From a virus: 37,952 nucleotides of DNA. Position 1 is the stretch's first letter. Each line of letters begins with the position of its first letter. Both the position numbers and the translations under genes were made by a program. The notes beneath the pieces are model-generated. The model did no database searches. It had not been told where the DNA came from and was given only the letters and a program-made list of their open reading frames with translations. Shown piece by piece: positions 6,611 to 15,440 of this stretch. The DNA lies in the IMG/VR virus record IMGVR_UViG_3300046461_000020, positions 1 through 37,952 of that record. One strand, 5' to 3'.

Positions 6611-7842
6611 CCACGCTGACGATCGAGACGCCGCGGGTGTATCTCCCGCTGCTTCAGCCTGCGCGCTACAAGGGCGCCTACGGTGGCCGGGGGTCAGGCA
6701 AGTCTCACTTCTTCGCCGAGCTGCTGGTCGAGGAGTGCATCCGGCAGCGCACCGACGCGGTATGCCTGCGCGAGATCCAGAAGTCGCTCAAGTTCTCGGT
6801 GAAGAAGCTCATCGAGAGCAAGATCGAGAGCCTGAACGCGGGCTATTACTTCGACGTGCTCGACTCGCAGATCAACTCGAAGCAGGGCGGCGTCATCATC
6901 TTTCAGGGCATGCAGGACCACACGAGCGATTCCATCAAGTCGCTTGAGGGTTTCCGCATTGCGTGGTTCGAAGAGGCGCAGTCTGCGAGTCAGCGCAGCC
7001 TTGATCTGCTTCGCCCGACGATTCGCGCGCCCGGCAGTGAGCTGTGGTTCGGCTGGAATCCGCGCTTCGCGACCGATCCGATTGACGTGCTGCTGCGCGG
7101 CGAGAATCCGCCGCCCGGCGCTCAGGTCGTCGAAGCCAACTTCAGCGACAACCCCTGGTTCCCGCAAGAGCTTGTCGACGAAATGGAGTACGACAAGAAG
7201 CGTGACCCGGACAAATACGCGCACATCTGGCTAGGCGCATACCAGCAGAACAGTTCCGCGCGCGTGTTCAAGAACTGGAGCGTCGAAGAATTCGAGCGGC
7301 CGGCGGGCACGATTCACCGTCTCGGCGCTGACTGGGGATTCTCGGTCGATCCGTCGGTGCTGATCCGCTGCGACATCGAAGGCAACCGCCTGTATGTCGA
7401 TTACGAGGCCTACATGGTGGGCTGCGAGATCGTGAACCTGCCTGAGCTGTTCATGAGCGTGCCGGACGCCGAGAAGTGGCCGATCACGGCTGACTCTGCC
7501 CGGCCCGAGACAATCAGCCACATGCAGAAGAACGGTTTCCCGAAGATCCGCCCCGCCATCAAAGGCGCGAAATCTTTGGAAGAAGGCGTGGAATTCCTGA
7601 AGTCGTTCGATATCGTCGTTCATCCGCGCTGCAAGCATCTGATCGACGAGCTCACGCTCTACAAATACAAGGAAGACCCGCTGACAGGGGCGATCCTGCC
7701 AATTCTCGAAGACAAGGACAACCACGTGATCGACGCGCTGCGCTATGCCTGCGAGGGCGCCCGACGTGCTGGGAAGGCTCCGAAGCCGAGCAAACCTGTA
7801 ATCCGCCGCACCGTGCATGGTGCTGGCGCCTGGATGGGCTGA
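6607..7842 (+). CDS. Terminase large subunit
   Basis: A 411-aa packaging motor of the PBSX/Terminase_3 type. The N-terminal ATPase has Walker A GGRGSGKS (26-33) and Walker B IAWFEEA with the catalytic Glu at about 122-123. The C-terminal RNase H-like nuclease has Asp242 (GADWG), Asp296 (ITADSARPE) and Asp376 (HVIDALRYA). It translocates DNA into the prohead through the portal encoded next and cuts the concatemer. Length is normal and all catalytic positions are present. Confidence 0.95.
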   Translation: MTTLTIETPRVYLPLLQPARYKGAYGGRGSGKSHFFAELLVEECIRQRTDAVCLREIQKSLKFSVKKLIESKIESLNAGYYFDVLDSQINSKQGGVIIFQGMQDHTSDSIKSLEGFRIAWFEEAQSASQRSLDLLRPTIRAPGSELWFGWNPRFATDPIDVLLRGENPPPGAQVVEANFSDNPWFPQELVDEMEYDKKRDPDKYAHIWLGAYQQNSSARVFKNWSVEEFERPAGTIHRLGADWGFSVDPSVLIRCDIEGNRLYVDYEAYMVGCEIVNLPELFMSVPDAEKWPITADSARPETISHMQKNGFPKIRPAIKGAKSLEEGVEFLKSFDIVVHPRCKHLIDELTLYKYKEDPLTGAILPILEDKDNHVIDALRYACEGARRAGKAPKPSKPVIRRTVHGAGAWMG

Positions 7843-7845
7843 TCA

Positions 7846-10029
7846 ATGGCACGCAAACGCAAACTCGACGCTGAATCATCGGGCCTTGACCCGATCGTCA
7901 AGGAAGCCAAGGAGCGTTTCGCCCGTTGCGAGGATGCCGAGTCGTCTTTCCGCAAGCTGTTCGTCGAGGACATGAAGTTTGCCAACGGCGACCCGGACAA
8001 CAACTGGCAGTGGCCCGACCAGATCCGCCAGTCGCGCGACGGCGACAATCGCCCGTGCCTGACGATCAACAAGGTGCGCCAGCACAACCTCCAGATCATC
8101 AACGACGCGAAGCAGAACAAGCCGAGTATCAAGACGCTGCCGATTGACGGCCAGGCCGATATCCAGATCGCCAAGATTCTCGACGGCATCATGCGGCACA
8201 TCGAGTACAACTCGCATGCGGAGATCGCTTACGACACGGCGACAGAGTTTGCGGTGCAAGCCGGGCTCGGTTACTGGCGCGTGATCACCGACTACGCGCA
8301 CGACGGCTCGTTCGAACAGGAAATCTTCATCCGGCGCGTGAAAGATCCGCTGAGCGTGTACCTCGACCCGGACATCCAGTCAGCCGATGGCGCAGACGCC
8401 AAGTTCGGCTTCGTGTTCGAGGACGTGCCGAAGGAAGAGTACGAGGCGATGTATCCGGAAGAGGATCCGGCGAGCGTCACATTCCCGATGGAAGCGACCG
8501 GCGATCCGTGGCTCGACAAGAACCACGTGCGCGTGTGCGAATACTTCTACCGCGCCGAGAAGAAGGACATGCTGGTCAATCATCCGGCCAAGGGCCCGAT
8601 GAAGCTGTCCGAGGTGGAAGACGAGAAAGAGCGCAAGGCGCTGCTCGAAGACGAAAGCGTGAAGAAGCGCGAGGTCAGCGAGCCGCATTTCAAGTGGTGC
8701 AAGATTGCCGGCGACAAGATCATCGACCGCAAGGAATGGCCGGGCCGCTATCTGCCGATCGTGCGCGTGGTGGGCGAGGAAATCGTCATCAACGGCAAGG
8801 TCGAGCGCAAGGGCCACACGCGCAACATGAAAGACGGCCAGCGCATGTACAACTACATGACGTCGGCCAACGTCGAATACATCGCGTTGCAGACCAAGAC
8901 GCCGTATGTCGCGCCTGTCGAAGCCATCGAAGGCTATGAGGACGAGTGGGCGAACGCGAACAAGGACAACAAGGCGTATCTGCCCTACAACGGCGTCGAT
9001 GCCGATGGTCGGGAGATTCCGCGTCCGCAGCGCGAGCAGCCGCCTGTAGGCGCTTCCGCGTACCTGCAAGCCATGCAAACGGCCCAGCAGGAACTCATGA
9101 TGACCTCGGGCCAGTATCAGGAGCAGTTTGGCGCGCCGTCGAACGCTGATGCTGGCGTCGCCATTGCAGCGCGTCAGCGGCAGGGCGACAAGGCGACGTA
9201 TCACTTTATCGACAACGTGGCGCGCGCGATCCGCTACACCGGCCGCATCATGGTTGACCTGATCCCGAAGGTGTACGACACCGAGCGCGTGGTTCGCATT
9301 GTCGGCGAGGACGGTAGCGAAGATTTCGCGCAGATCAATCCTCAGCAGCCGCACGCCGTAGGCGATCAGCAGGGCAACGCGCAGCAGGCGCCGGCCGATA
9401 ACTCGAAGCTGAGCGCCGCGCAGGCTGCGCAACTGATCTACAACCCAGGCATTGGCCGCTATGACGTGACGGTAGAGGTCGGGCCGAACTACGAGACGCG
9501 CCGTCAAGAGGCGTTCCATGCGCTCACGCAGATCATGTCGCAGGATCAAGACCTGATGAAGGTCGCGGGCGATCTGCTGTTCAAGGCCGCGGACTTCCCG
9601 ATGGCTGATGAAGTTGCAGAGCGTCTGCACCGCACGATCCCGCCGCAGATCCTTGGCGAAGGCCCGACGCCGGCAGAAGCCGACATGCACCAGAAAATGC
9701 AGCAGATGGAGCAGATGATCAACCATCTGTCGCAGGCGCTGCAGGACGCGCGCAGCACGCAGGGCCATGAAGAGGCGCATCTGAACATCGACGCCTACAA
9801 GGCGGAAACCGACCGCCTGAAGGCCATCGCGCCCGACATGGCGCCGGAACTCATTGCAGCGATCGCCGCGCACCTGGTAGCAGAGACGCTGCGCACCGGT
9901 GACCCGAGCCAGATTCAGCCGATGCCGAGCGGTGCGCCGCCCGACCCATCGCAGCAGCAACAGCAGTCCCAACCGAACCCGCCGAGCGCGGGTTTTTCTT
10001 TGCCCGCTCAACCTCAACAGGGGGCCTAA
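7846..10029 (+). CDS. P22-type portal protein
   Basis: A 727-aa protein, almost the same length as P22 gp1 (725 aa). The N-terminal region, with FVEDMKFANGDPDNNWQWP, RPCLTINKV and QHNLQIINDAKQNKPSI, fits the P22-like portal family. It forms the dodecameric ring for DNA passage and the platform for the tail. The C-terminal 130 residues are Gln/Ala/Pro-rich and helical, consistent with the barrel of P22-type portals followed by a flexible tail. The last 20 codons contain a terminator-like hairpin. It begins three bases after the terminase stop. Confidence 0.93.
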   Translation: MARKRKLDAESSGLDPIVKEAKERFARCEDAESSFRKLFVEDMKFANGDPDNNWQWPDQIRQSRDGDNRPCLTINKVRQHNLQIINDAKQNKPSIKTLPIDGQADIQIAKILDGIMRHIEYNSHAEIAYDTATEFAVQAGLGYWRVITDYAHDGSFEQEIFIRRVKDPLSVYLDPDIQSADGADAKFGFVFEDVPKEEYEAMYPEEDPASVTFPMEATGDPWLDKNHVRVCEYFYRAEKKDMLVNHPAKGPMKLSEVEDEKERKALLEDESVKKREVSEPHFKWCKIAGDKIIDRKEWPGRYLPIVRVVGEEIVINGKVERKGHTRNMKDGQRMYNYMTSANVEYIALQTKTPYVAPVEAIEGYEDEWANANKDNKAYLPYNGVDADGREIPRPQREQPPVGASAYLQAMQTAQQELMMTSGQYQEQFGAPSNADAGVAIAARQRQGDKATYHFIDNVARAIRYTGRIMVDLIPKVYDTERVVRIVGEDGSEDFAQINPQQPHAVGDQQGNAQQAPADNSKLSAAQAAQLIYNPGIGRYDVTVEVGPNYETRRQEAFHALTQIMSQDQDLMKVAGDLLFKAADFPMADEVAERLHRTIPPQILGEGPTPAEADMHQKMQQMEQMINHLSQALQDARSTQGHEEAHLNIDAYKAETDRLKAIAPDMAPELIAAIAAHLVAETLRTGDPSQIQPMPSGAPPDPSQQQQQSQPNPPSAGFSLPAQPQQGA
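9976..9997 (+). terminator. Terminator-like hairpin inside the portal gene end
   Basis: AACCCGC (9976-9982), loop CGAGC, then GCGGGTT (9988-9994) and T residues to 9997 form a perfect 7-bp stem with a short U tract. It lies about 30 bases before the portal stop codon, within sense codons. It may reduce transcription into the following genes. Confidence 0.6.
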
Positions 10030-10338
10030 ATGGCCGGTTACACAGGAATTCTTCAGGACCTCGGCAGCACGACGCCGATCGTTGGCATGTATCGCATCCT
10101 TCAGACGCTGGCGCCCGCATCGGTGGCTGCCAATACCAGCGCTGAGCAGACATTCACCGTGCCCGGCCTTGCCGTGGGCGACTCCATCGACGTGAACAAG
10201 GCATCGCATCAGGTCGGACTGTCGATTGGCAATGTGCGCGTCTCCGCGGCGAACACGCTGGCGATCCAGTACGTGAATACGACTGCCGGCGCCATCGTGC
10301 CAGCGACCGAGCAATACATCATCGGCGGTCAGCGCTAA
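10030..10338 (+). CDS. Small beta-rich virion-type protein
   Basis: A 102-aa protein. The core (about 30-100) is a string of short beta strands: EQTFTVPGLAVGDSIDVNKASHQVGLSIGNVRVSAANTLAIQYVNTTAG. This pattern recurs in small proteins of phage structural operons. A capsid decoration or connector-associated role is possible but not shown. It follows the portal stop directly and has terminator-like hairpins both before (9976) and after it (10362), so its expression may be set separately from the scaffold and coat. Confidence 0.6.
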   Translation: MAGYTGILQDLGSTTPIVGMYRILQTLAPASVAANTSAEQTFTVPGLAVGDSIDVNKASHQVGLSIGNVRVSAANTLAIQYVNTTAGAIVPATEQYIIGGQR

Positions 10339-10361
10339 GACCCAGCAGCACAGCTTTCCAG

Positions 10362-10395
10362 AAGGCCCGTTTCCAGCAATGGAGCGGGCCTTTTT
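10362..10395 (+). terminator. Intrinsic terminator before scaffold gene
   Basis: AAGGCCCG (10362-10369) pairs perfectly with CGGGCCTT (10385-10392) across a 15-nt loop, with T residues to 10395. It lies between two head genes of one operon, so full termination would silence the coat gene. Readthrough, antitermination or a downstream promoter must operate. Confidence 0.8.
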
Positions 10396-10444
10396 GCATT
10401 CCGTACCGGTGCGGCATCACCGGGCTCAATCCTTGGACACGTCC

Positions 10445-11176
10445 ATGCAAACCGAAGAGAACGCTTCAACCGAAGTAGAGAACGTCACGCCTACGGCCTC
10501 CACGGAACAGGCGCAACAGCCCGCTGAAGTCAGCACGGAACCGGGCGCCGGGCAAACCGCAGAGCAGATCGAGCAGCAGGCGCAGCAGGAAAAGCCGAAG
10601 AACGATTGGGTTCAACGCCGCATCGACCAGCTCACGCGGGAGAAACACGAGGAAAGACGACAGCGCGAAGAACTCGAAGCGCGGCTGCGGCAGTACCAGC
10701 AGCCGGCCGAAAGCCAGTCTCAACCGAAGCAGATGACCGCCGACGAGATTCGGGCCGAAGCAAGGCGCCTCATCCAGCAGGAAAAGTTTGATGAGGCCTG
10801 CAACAAGGTGTTCGACGCCGGCAAGGGCGAGTTCGGTAACGAGTGGGATTCGTCGCTGCGCACGTTCCAGATGCTCGGCGGCGCATCGCCCGAGTTTCTC
10901 GAAGCCGTCACGGCGATGGATGCCGGCCACAAGGTGCTGCACCACTTGGGCCAGAACCCGGAAGTCGCTGAACGCCTGCTGTCCCTTCCTCCGTTGCGCA
11001 TGGCGCTTGAACTGGCCCGTCTCGAATCGACGGTCGGTCAGGCGAAACCCAAACCCGTTTCCAACGCCCCCGCACCGATCAATCCGATTGGCGGACGGTC
11101 GTCGCCTGTCGAGCCAGAGGAATTCGCCTCGGCCGCAGAGCAGATCGCGTGGTGGAAGAAACACGGCTCCAAATGA
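10445..11176 (+). CDS. Scaffolding protein (P22 gp8-like)
   Basis: A 243-aa, highly charged, Gln/Glu-rich protein directly before the coat gene. The first 60 residues are acidic and disordered. Residues about 60-150 are coiled-coil-like (WVQRRIDQLTREKHEERRQREELEARLRQY). The C-terminal part is helical with a Pro hinge before FASAAEQIAWWKKHGSK, a short basic end like the coat-binding end of P22 scaffold. It templates prohead assembly and leaves before DNA packaging. I chose ATG 10445 because the upstream in-frame start at 10379 lies in the terminator. Confidence 0.85.
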   Translation: MQTEENASTEVENVTPTASTEQAQQPAEVSTEPGAGQTAEQIEQQAQQEKPKNDWVQRRIDQLTREKHEERRQREELEARLRQYQQPAESQSQPKQMTADEIRAEARRLIQQEKFDEACNKVFDAGKGEFGNEWDSSLRTFQMLGGASPEFLEAVTAMDAGHKVLHHLGQNPEVAERLLSLPPLRMALELARLESTVGQAKPKPVSNAPAPINPIGGRSSPVEPEEFASAAEQIAWWKKHGSK

Positions 11177-11185
11177 GGCTGAAAA

Positions 11186-12388
11186 ATGGCAAACACTCTT
11201 CTTAATACCAGCAAGATCCTCGACAAGTCGCTGATGATCCTTGAAAACAACCTGGCCTTCTCGGGCCGGGTGAACAAGGAATACAGCGACGAGTTCGCCG
11301 TCAAGGGCGCAAAGGTCGGCTCGACCGTGAACGTGCGTAAGCCGGTTCGCTTCGTCGGTTCGACCGGCCCCGCTCTGAACCTCGAAAACGTGGTGGAAAC
11401 CGTCGTGCCGGTCACGCTCGACACGCAGTTCCACGTCGACTTCACGTTCTCGTCGCAGGAACTGACGTTGAACATCGACGACTTCGCAGAGCGCTATCTG
11501 GCCCCGGCGATGGCGACTATCGCCAACAAGATCGACTTCGACGGCCTCGGTCTGTACACGTCGGTCGCGAATCAGGTCGGCACCGCCGGCACCACGCCGA
11601 GCGACATCGCCACGCTGCTCGCTGCTGGCACGCGTCTCGATCAGGAAGCGACGCCGCGCGACGGTCAGCGCGCGGTCGTGTGGGACCCGGCTGCAAACGG
11701 CTCGATGGTCAAGGCCGCTGCCGGCCTGTTCAACGCACCGCGCCCGATCAGCGACCAGTACGAAAGCGGCATCTTCGTTCCGGCGCTGGGCTTCGACATC
11801 GGCATGGACCAGAACATCCGCCAGGCGACCGCAGGAACGCGCACCAACGGCACGGTGTCGGGTGCAGGCCAAACGGGTAGCACGCTGCTCGTGACCGGCC
11901 TGGGCGCAGGCGGCACCGTCGCCGCGGGCGATACGTTCACCATCGCTGGTGTGTTCGCAGTCAACCCGCAATCGCGCCAGTCGACGCGCGTGCTGCGCCA
12001 GTTCACCGTGACCGCTCCGGCGACGGCTGACGGTTCGGGCAATGCAACGCTGTCGATCTTCCCGGCGATCAATACCGCGGCGTCGAACCAGCAGTACCAG
12101 ACGGTATCGGCCGGCCCGGCGAACGCTGCTGTCGTCACGTGGGACGTTGCCGCGGGCACGCAGTACACCGTGAACCTGGCGTACCACAAGAACGCCTTCA
12201 CGCTCGCGACGGCTGACCTGCAGATGCCGGAAGGCGTGGACTTCGCCGGCCGCCGCAACCACAAGGGCATCTCCATGCGGATCGTTCGCCAGTACGCGAT
12301 CGGTACCGACACGTTCCCGTGCCGTATCGATGTGCTGTATGGCTGGCGTCCGATTTACCAAGAGCTTGCCTGCCGCATCGCCGGCTAA
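11186..12388 (+). CDS. Major capsid (coat) protein, P22 gp5-like
   Basis: A 400-aa protein (P22 coat is 430). It starts MANTLLNTSKILDKSLMILENNLAFSGRVNKEYSDEF, characteristic of the P22 coat family. An HK97-like core should be interrupted by a beta-rich insertion in the middle (about 210-310, Gly/Thr/Ala-rich strands), the place of the P22 I-domain. It ends with YGWRPIYQELACRIAG. It builds the icosahedral shell with the scaffold encoded just upstream. A stable 13-bp hairpin follows the stop. Confidence 0.92.
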   Translation: MANTLLNTSKILDKSLMILENNLAFSGRVNKEYSDEFAVKGAKVGSTVNVRKPVRFVGSTGPALNLENVVETVVPVTLDTQFHVDFTFSSQELTLNIDDFAERYLAPAMATIANKIDFDGLGLYTSVANQVGTAGTTPSDIATLLAAGTRLDQEATPRDGQRAVVWDPAANGSMVKAAAGLFNAPRPISDQYESGIFVPALGFDIGMDQNIRQATAGTRTNGTVSGAGQTGSTLLVTGLGAGGTVAAGDTFTIAGVFAVNPQSRQSTRVLRQFTVTAPATADGSGNATLSIFPAINTAASNQQYQTVSAGPANAAVVTWDVAAGTQYTVNLAYHKNAFTLATADLQMPEGVDFAGRRNHKGISMRIVRQYAIGTDTFPCRIDVLYGWRPIYQELACRIAG

Positions 12389-12395
12389 TTGATCG

Positions 12396-12428
12396 GGGGC
12401 CGTCATGTTCGGATCAACATGCGGCCCC
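12396..12428 (+). other. Long hairpin after coat gene, no U tract
   Basis: GGGGCCG (12396-12402), a bulged T, CATGTT (12404-12409), loop CGGATC, AACATG (12416-12421) and CGGCCCC (12422-12428) form a nearly perfect 13-bp stem. No T run follows, so it is not a standard terminator on this strand. It may stabilise the coat mRNA, guide RNase cleavage or attenuate the downstream genes. Confidence 0.7.
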
Positions 12429-12449
12429 TGCATCCTTCTGGAGTGGCTC

Positions 12450-12797
12450 ATGCCATACACATATGTTGAGTTCCCGAAGTGGACGCGCAAAGGCAAGGAA
12501 GAGCGCCTTGTGCATTCCCGCGAGGAACTCGAAGCGCTCGGCGAAGGCTGGTCGGACTATAAGCATGTCCCGCCCAAAGTGCATGTCGATTCCGAAACGT
12601 TCCAGCATTACCCGAAGTGGGTCGGCGACAAGCTCGTGAATAGCGCTGAAGAAGAGGCGGCATTGGCACCCGTTGAGCCCGAGCCGGAACAGAGCGACGA
12701 GCGCGAGGCGCTGATCCAGATCGCCGCAGAGAAGGGCGTCCAGATCGACAAGCGTTGGGGAGCTGAAAAGATCCGCGCGGCGCTGGAGTCGGCATGA
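12450..12797 (+). CDS. Head-region protein with HeH/LEM-like C-terminus
   Basis: A 115-aa protein. Residues about 1-70 include MPYTYVEFPKWTRKGKEERLVHSREEL and a second PKW motif (HYPKWVGDKLVNS), an internal similarity. The C-terminal REALIQIAAEKGVQIDKRWGAEKIRAALE matches the short HeH/LEM-like helical motif seen in phage head-tail region proteins. The exact role is unknown. ATG 12450 has a GGAGTGG site. The longer frame from 12405 would start inside the hairpin. The next gene overlaps by four bases. Confidence 0.65.
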   Translation: MPYTYVEFPKWTRKGKEERLVHSREELEALGEGWSDYKHVPPKVHVDSETFQHYPKWVGDKLVNSAEEEAALAPVEPEPEQSDEREALIQIAAEKGVQIDKRWGAEKIRAALESA

Positions 12798-13513
12798 CGA
12801 CCGGAACCGATCTGATCACGCTGGCGCTGAAGGATATCGGCGCGCTCGGTATCGGCCAGTCCGTGTCTGCCGAAGATACGGCCGACGCGCTGGCGACGCT
12901 GAACATGATGCTCGGCCAATGGGATGCGGAGCGGTTGAGCGTCTATCACCTGGTCGACACCGCGCATCAGGCGAACGGGTCGGTTTCCTATACCGTCGGC
13001 ATCGGCGGCGACTTCAATGTCACACGCCCGATCAAGATCAACGCGGCCTATGCGCGCCTGCAAAGCAGTGGCGCGGGCAGCGCGGTCGACTACCGCATCA
13101 CCATGATCGACGCGCGCGAGGACTATTCGCGCATCAGCCTCAAGACGCTCTCGTCGTTCCCGGAATACGCTTTCTACGACTCGGCATATCCGCTGGGCAG
13201 CCTGTACCTCTATCCGGTGCCGAACAGCAGCTATGAGCTGCATATCGTGACTATGGAGACGTTGCCGCAGCTTGCGACCGCCGGGACATCTGTCAACCTG
13301 CCGCCGCCATATCTCGCGGCGCTGCGCTACAACCTCGCGATCTACCTGTGTCCGTCCTATCAGCTTGAGCCGACGCCTTCACTGGTGCGACTCGCGATGA
13401 ACGCCAAGCGGGTGATCAAGCGCATGAACACACAGATTCCGTCTTTGACGATGCCGCGCGGTCTGATGACGAAATCGCGCTACAACATCTACAGCGACAA
13501 CTCGAGCAACTGA
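12794..13513 (+). CDS. Head completion / tail accessory protein (P22 gp4-like)
   Basis: A 239-aa protein that should bind under the portal after packaging and open the tail assembly. The N-terminal ALKDIGALGIGQSVSAEDTADALATLNMMLGQWDAERL is the helical motif of the gp4-like connector family, and residues about 60-165 are beta-rich. It is longer than P22 gp4 (166 aa). P22 gp4 also has muramidase activity, which I cannot recognise here. It is ATGA-coupled upstream and TGATG-coupled to the gp10-like gene. Confidence 0.8.
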   Translation: MTTGTDLITLALKDIGALGIGQSVSAEDTADALATLNMMLGQWDAERLSVYHLVDTAHQANGSVSYTVGIGGDFNVTRPIKINAAYARLQSSGAGSAVDYRITMIDAREDYSRISLKTLSSFPEYAFYDSAYPLGSLYLYPVPNSSYELHIVTMETLPQLATAGTSVNLPPPYLAALRYNLAIYLCPSYQLEPTPSLVRLAMNAKRVIKRMNTQIPSLTMPRGLMTKSRYNIYSDNSSN

Positions 13514-14937
13514 TGCGAGTCCCGCTCACAACCGGCGCGTACCAGACGCGCAGCGTGATCGCCGAAGCTCAGCGCTGCGTGAACCTGTATGCCGAAGCGA
13601 ACCCGCAGGACGCGCCGTGTCCGTTCACCTACTATCCGACGCCGGGCCTGACGCTCGTCTCGACGCCGCCGGTTGCGGGCGAGTCGCGCGGCATCTACAC
13701 GGCGAGCAATGGCAAGCGCTATGAGGTCGTGGGCGCCAATGTGTATTCGGTGACATCGGCGAACGTCTACACCCAGATCGGCGTGCTCACGTCGTCCGCC
13801 GGTCCGGTTTCGATGGTAGACAACGGGACGGACCTGTTCATTGTCGACGGCACCGTGAGCGGCTTCACGGTAAAGCTCGCGACGAATGTCATGACGGCTG
13901 TCAGTGACCCCGCATTCTATGGGGCGGATAAGGTCGATCTGGTCGACGGTTACTTTCTGTTCAACCGGCCGGGCACGCCTCAGTTCTATATCTCGCTCTT
14001 CGACAGCGTTGCGTTCGATTCTCTCGACATTGCGTCCAAATCGACCTATTCGGACAACCTTGTCACGTTGGCGGTGATGCACCGTGAGGTGTGGCTGTTC
14101 GGCGAGCTGACGACTGAGGTCTGGTACAACACCGGCGCAACTGACTTCACGTTCGGCCGCATGCCGGGCGTGTTCATCGAGCACGGGTGCGCAGCGAAAC
14201 ATTCAGTCGCAAAGATCGATCTGGCGCTGTTCTGGCTTGGGCGCGATCTCCAAGGGCAGAACGTCGTATTCGCCGGCCGCAACTATATGGCTGAGCGTAT
14301 CTCGACGCATTCGATCGAACAGGCGCTGGCAGGATACTCGCGCGTCGACGATGCAATCGGCTTTTCGTATCAGCAGGGCGGCCACGCCTTCTATGTGCTG
14401 ACGTTCCCGACGGCGAATGCCACGTGGTGCTTTGACGTGGTGACCGGTCAATGGGCAGAGCGCGGCTTTCTCGAAGCCGATGGCACGTTCAGCCGGCATC
14501 GCATGAACTGCCATTCGTTCAACGGCGGCCGGAATCTCGTCGGCGACTGGCAGACGGGCATGGTCTACATGCTCGACCAGAACAACTACACGGACAACGG
14601 CGCCACGATTGAATACGTGCGCGCGTTCCCGCATATCCTCGGCGCCGACGGTAACCGCGTGATGTTCCGCCAGTTCATCGCCGACATGGAAGTCGGTAAT
14701 GGGCTGCCCGATGACTCTGCCGAGCCAGAAATCCGGTTGCGTTGGAGCGATGACCGCGGGCGTAGCTGGGGCAACTATGTGCAGGGCTCGCTAGGGAAGG
14801 TCGGGGAATACCTGACCTCCATCCAGTTCCAGCGGCTCGGCTACGCGCGCGATCGCGTGTTCGAACTGTCGTGGTCGGCGCCGGTGAAGACCGCATTGAA
14901 TGGCGCATGGGTGGACGTGTCGAGGGCGCGCACGTGA
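13513..14937 (+). CDS. Packaged-DNA stabilisation / tail hub protein (P22 gp10-like)
   Basis: A 474-aa protein, close to P22 gp10 (472 aa). It has the repeated beta pattern of this family, for example RCVNLYAEANPQDAPCPFTYYPTPGLTLVS at the start, GRMPGVFIEHGCAAKHSVAKID in the middle and SDDRGRSWGNYVQGSLGKVGEY near the end. It attaches below gp4 to close the head and hold the tailspikes. It starts by TGATG overlap with the gp4-like gene, and its TGA overlaps the next GTG start. Confidence 0.88.
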   Translation: MRVPLTTGAYQTRSVIAEAQRCVNLYAEANPQDAPCPFTYYPTPGLTLVSTPPVAGESRGIYTASNGKRYEVVGANVYSVTSANVYTQIGVLTSSAGPVSMVDNGTDLFIVDGTVSGFTVKLATNVMTAVSDPAFYGADKVDLVDGYFLFNRPGTPQFYISLFDSVAFDSLDIASKSTYSDNLVTLAVMHREVWLFGELTTEVWYNTGATDFTFGRMPGVFIEHGCAAKHSVAKIDLALFWLGRDLQGQNVVFAGRNYMAERISTHSIEQALAGYSRVDDAIGFSYQQGGHAFYVLTFPTANATWCFDVVTGQWAERGFLEADGTFSRHRMNCHSFNGGRNLVGDWQTGMVYMLDQNNYTDNGATIEYVRAFPHILGADGNRVMFRQFIADMEVGNGLPDDSAEPEIRLRWSDDRGRSWGNYVQGSLGKVGEYLTSIQFQRLGYARDRVFELSWSAPVKTALNGAWVDVSRART

Positions 14938-15437
14938 GCAACGCCACGAACAGCAATATCCCGAATCCGGGAGTGCCGTTTCTCGACTCGACCGGGCGCA
15001 TCACACAGGTCTGGTGGGCGTTCCTGCTGGCGATTTTCCAGCGCACTGGCGGATCAGGATCACCGAGCCCCACGCCGCAAATCGACTATGCGCCGCTGAT
15101 CGATGCACAGGTGCCTTATCCGCTGTTCCCGCCGTCTCAGGATGCACCCGCCGCGGTGGCATGGCAGCCGTCTCTTGCGGATCTCGTGCCAGAACCGGTC
15201 TCAGTGCCAGTTTTCGCCGTCGATCCAATCGAGGACATTTTCACGGCGGGCACGGGCTTTAATCCGGGCACCACGACAACCCTGACGCTCTCGAAGGTCT
15301 ACACGTCGGCCGCCGCAGTGCTCGTGCACTTCGACGGCACATTTCAGGCGACGGACCAGTACAGCGTGTCAGGCAACACGATCACCTTCACGTCAGCCAT
15401 TCCGGTCGGCGTGTCCAAAGTCTATGCGCGAGGCTAA
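14934..15437 (+). CDS. Tail adaptor-like protein sharing a domain with the tailspike
   Basis: A 167-aa protein with GTG start 14934 overlapping the previous stop (GTGA). The N-terminal part has FLDSTGRITQVWWAFLLAIFQRTGG, a motif common at the N-termini of small phage tail proteins. The middle is Pro-rich. Residues about 103-167 (NPGTTTTLTLSKVY...DQYSVSGNTITFTSAIPVG) match residues about 100-165 of the tailspike at 22030-24189. It occupies the place of the P22 tail needle gene but does not look like a trimeric coiled-coil needle. A role linking tail and spike is inferred. Confidence 0.65.
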   Translation: MSNATNSNIPNPGVPFLDSTGRITQVWWAFLLAIFQRTGGSGSPSPTPQIDYAPLIDAQVPYPLFPPSQDAPAAVAWQPSLADLVPEPVSVPVFAVDPIEDIFTAGTGFNPGTTTTLTLSKVYTSAAAVLVHFDGTFQATDQYSVSGNTITFTSAIPVGVSKVYARG

Positions 15438-15440
15438 AGC

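Noticed and set aside
10379-10444. Longer scaffold protein starting at 10379
   Set aside because: That start lies in the stem region of a strong terminator, and the extra 22 residues are Arg/His-rich and unlike the rest.
8380-12496. Very long antisense ORFs (over 600 codons) opposite portal and coat genes
   Set aside because: They are shadows of GC-rich coding sequence, His/Arg/Val-rich, without family motifs, and run across gene borders and terminators of the true genes.
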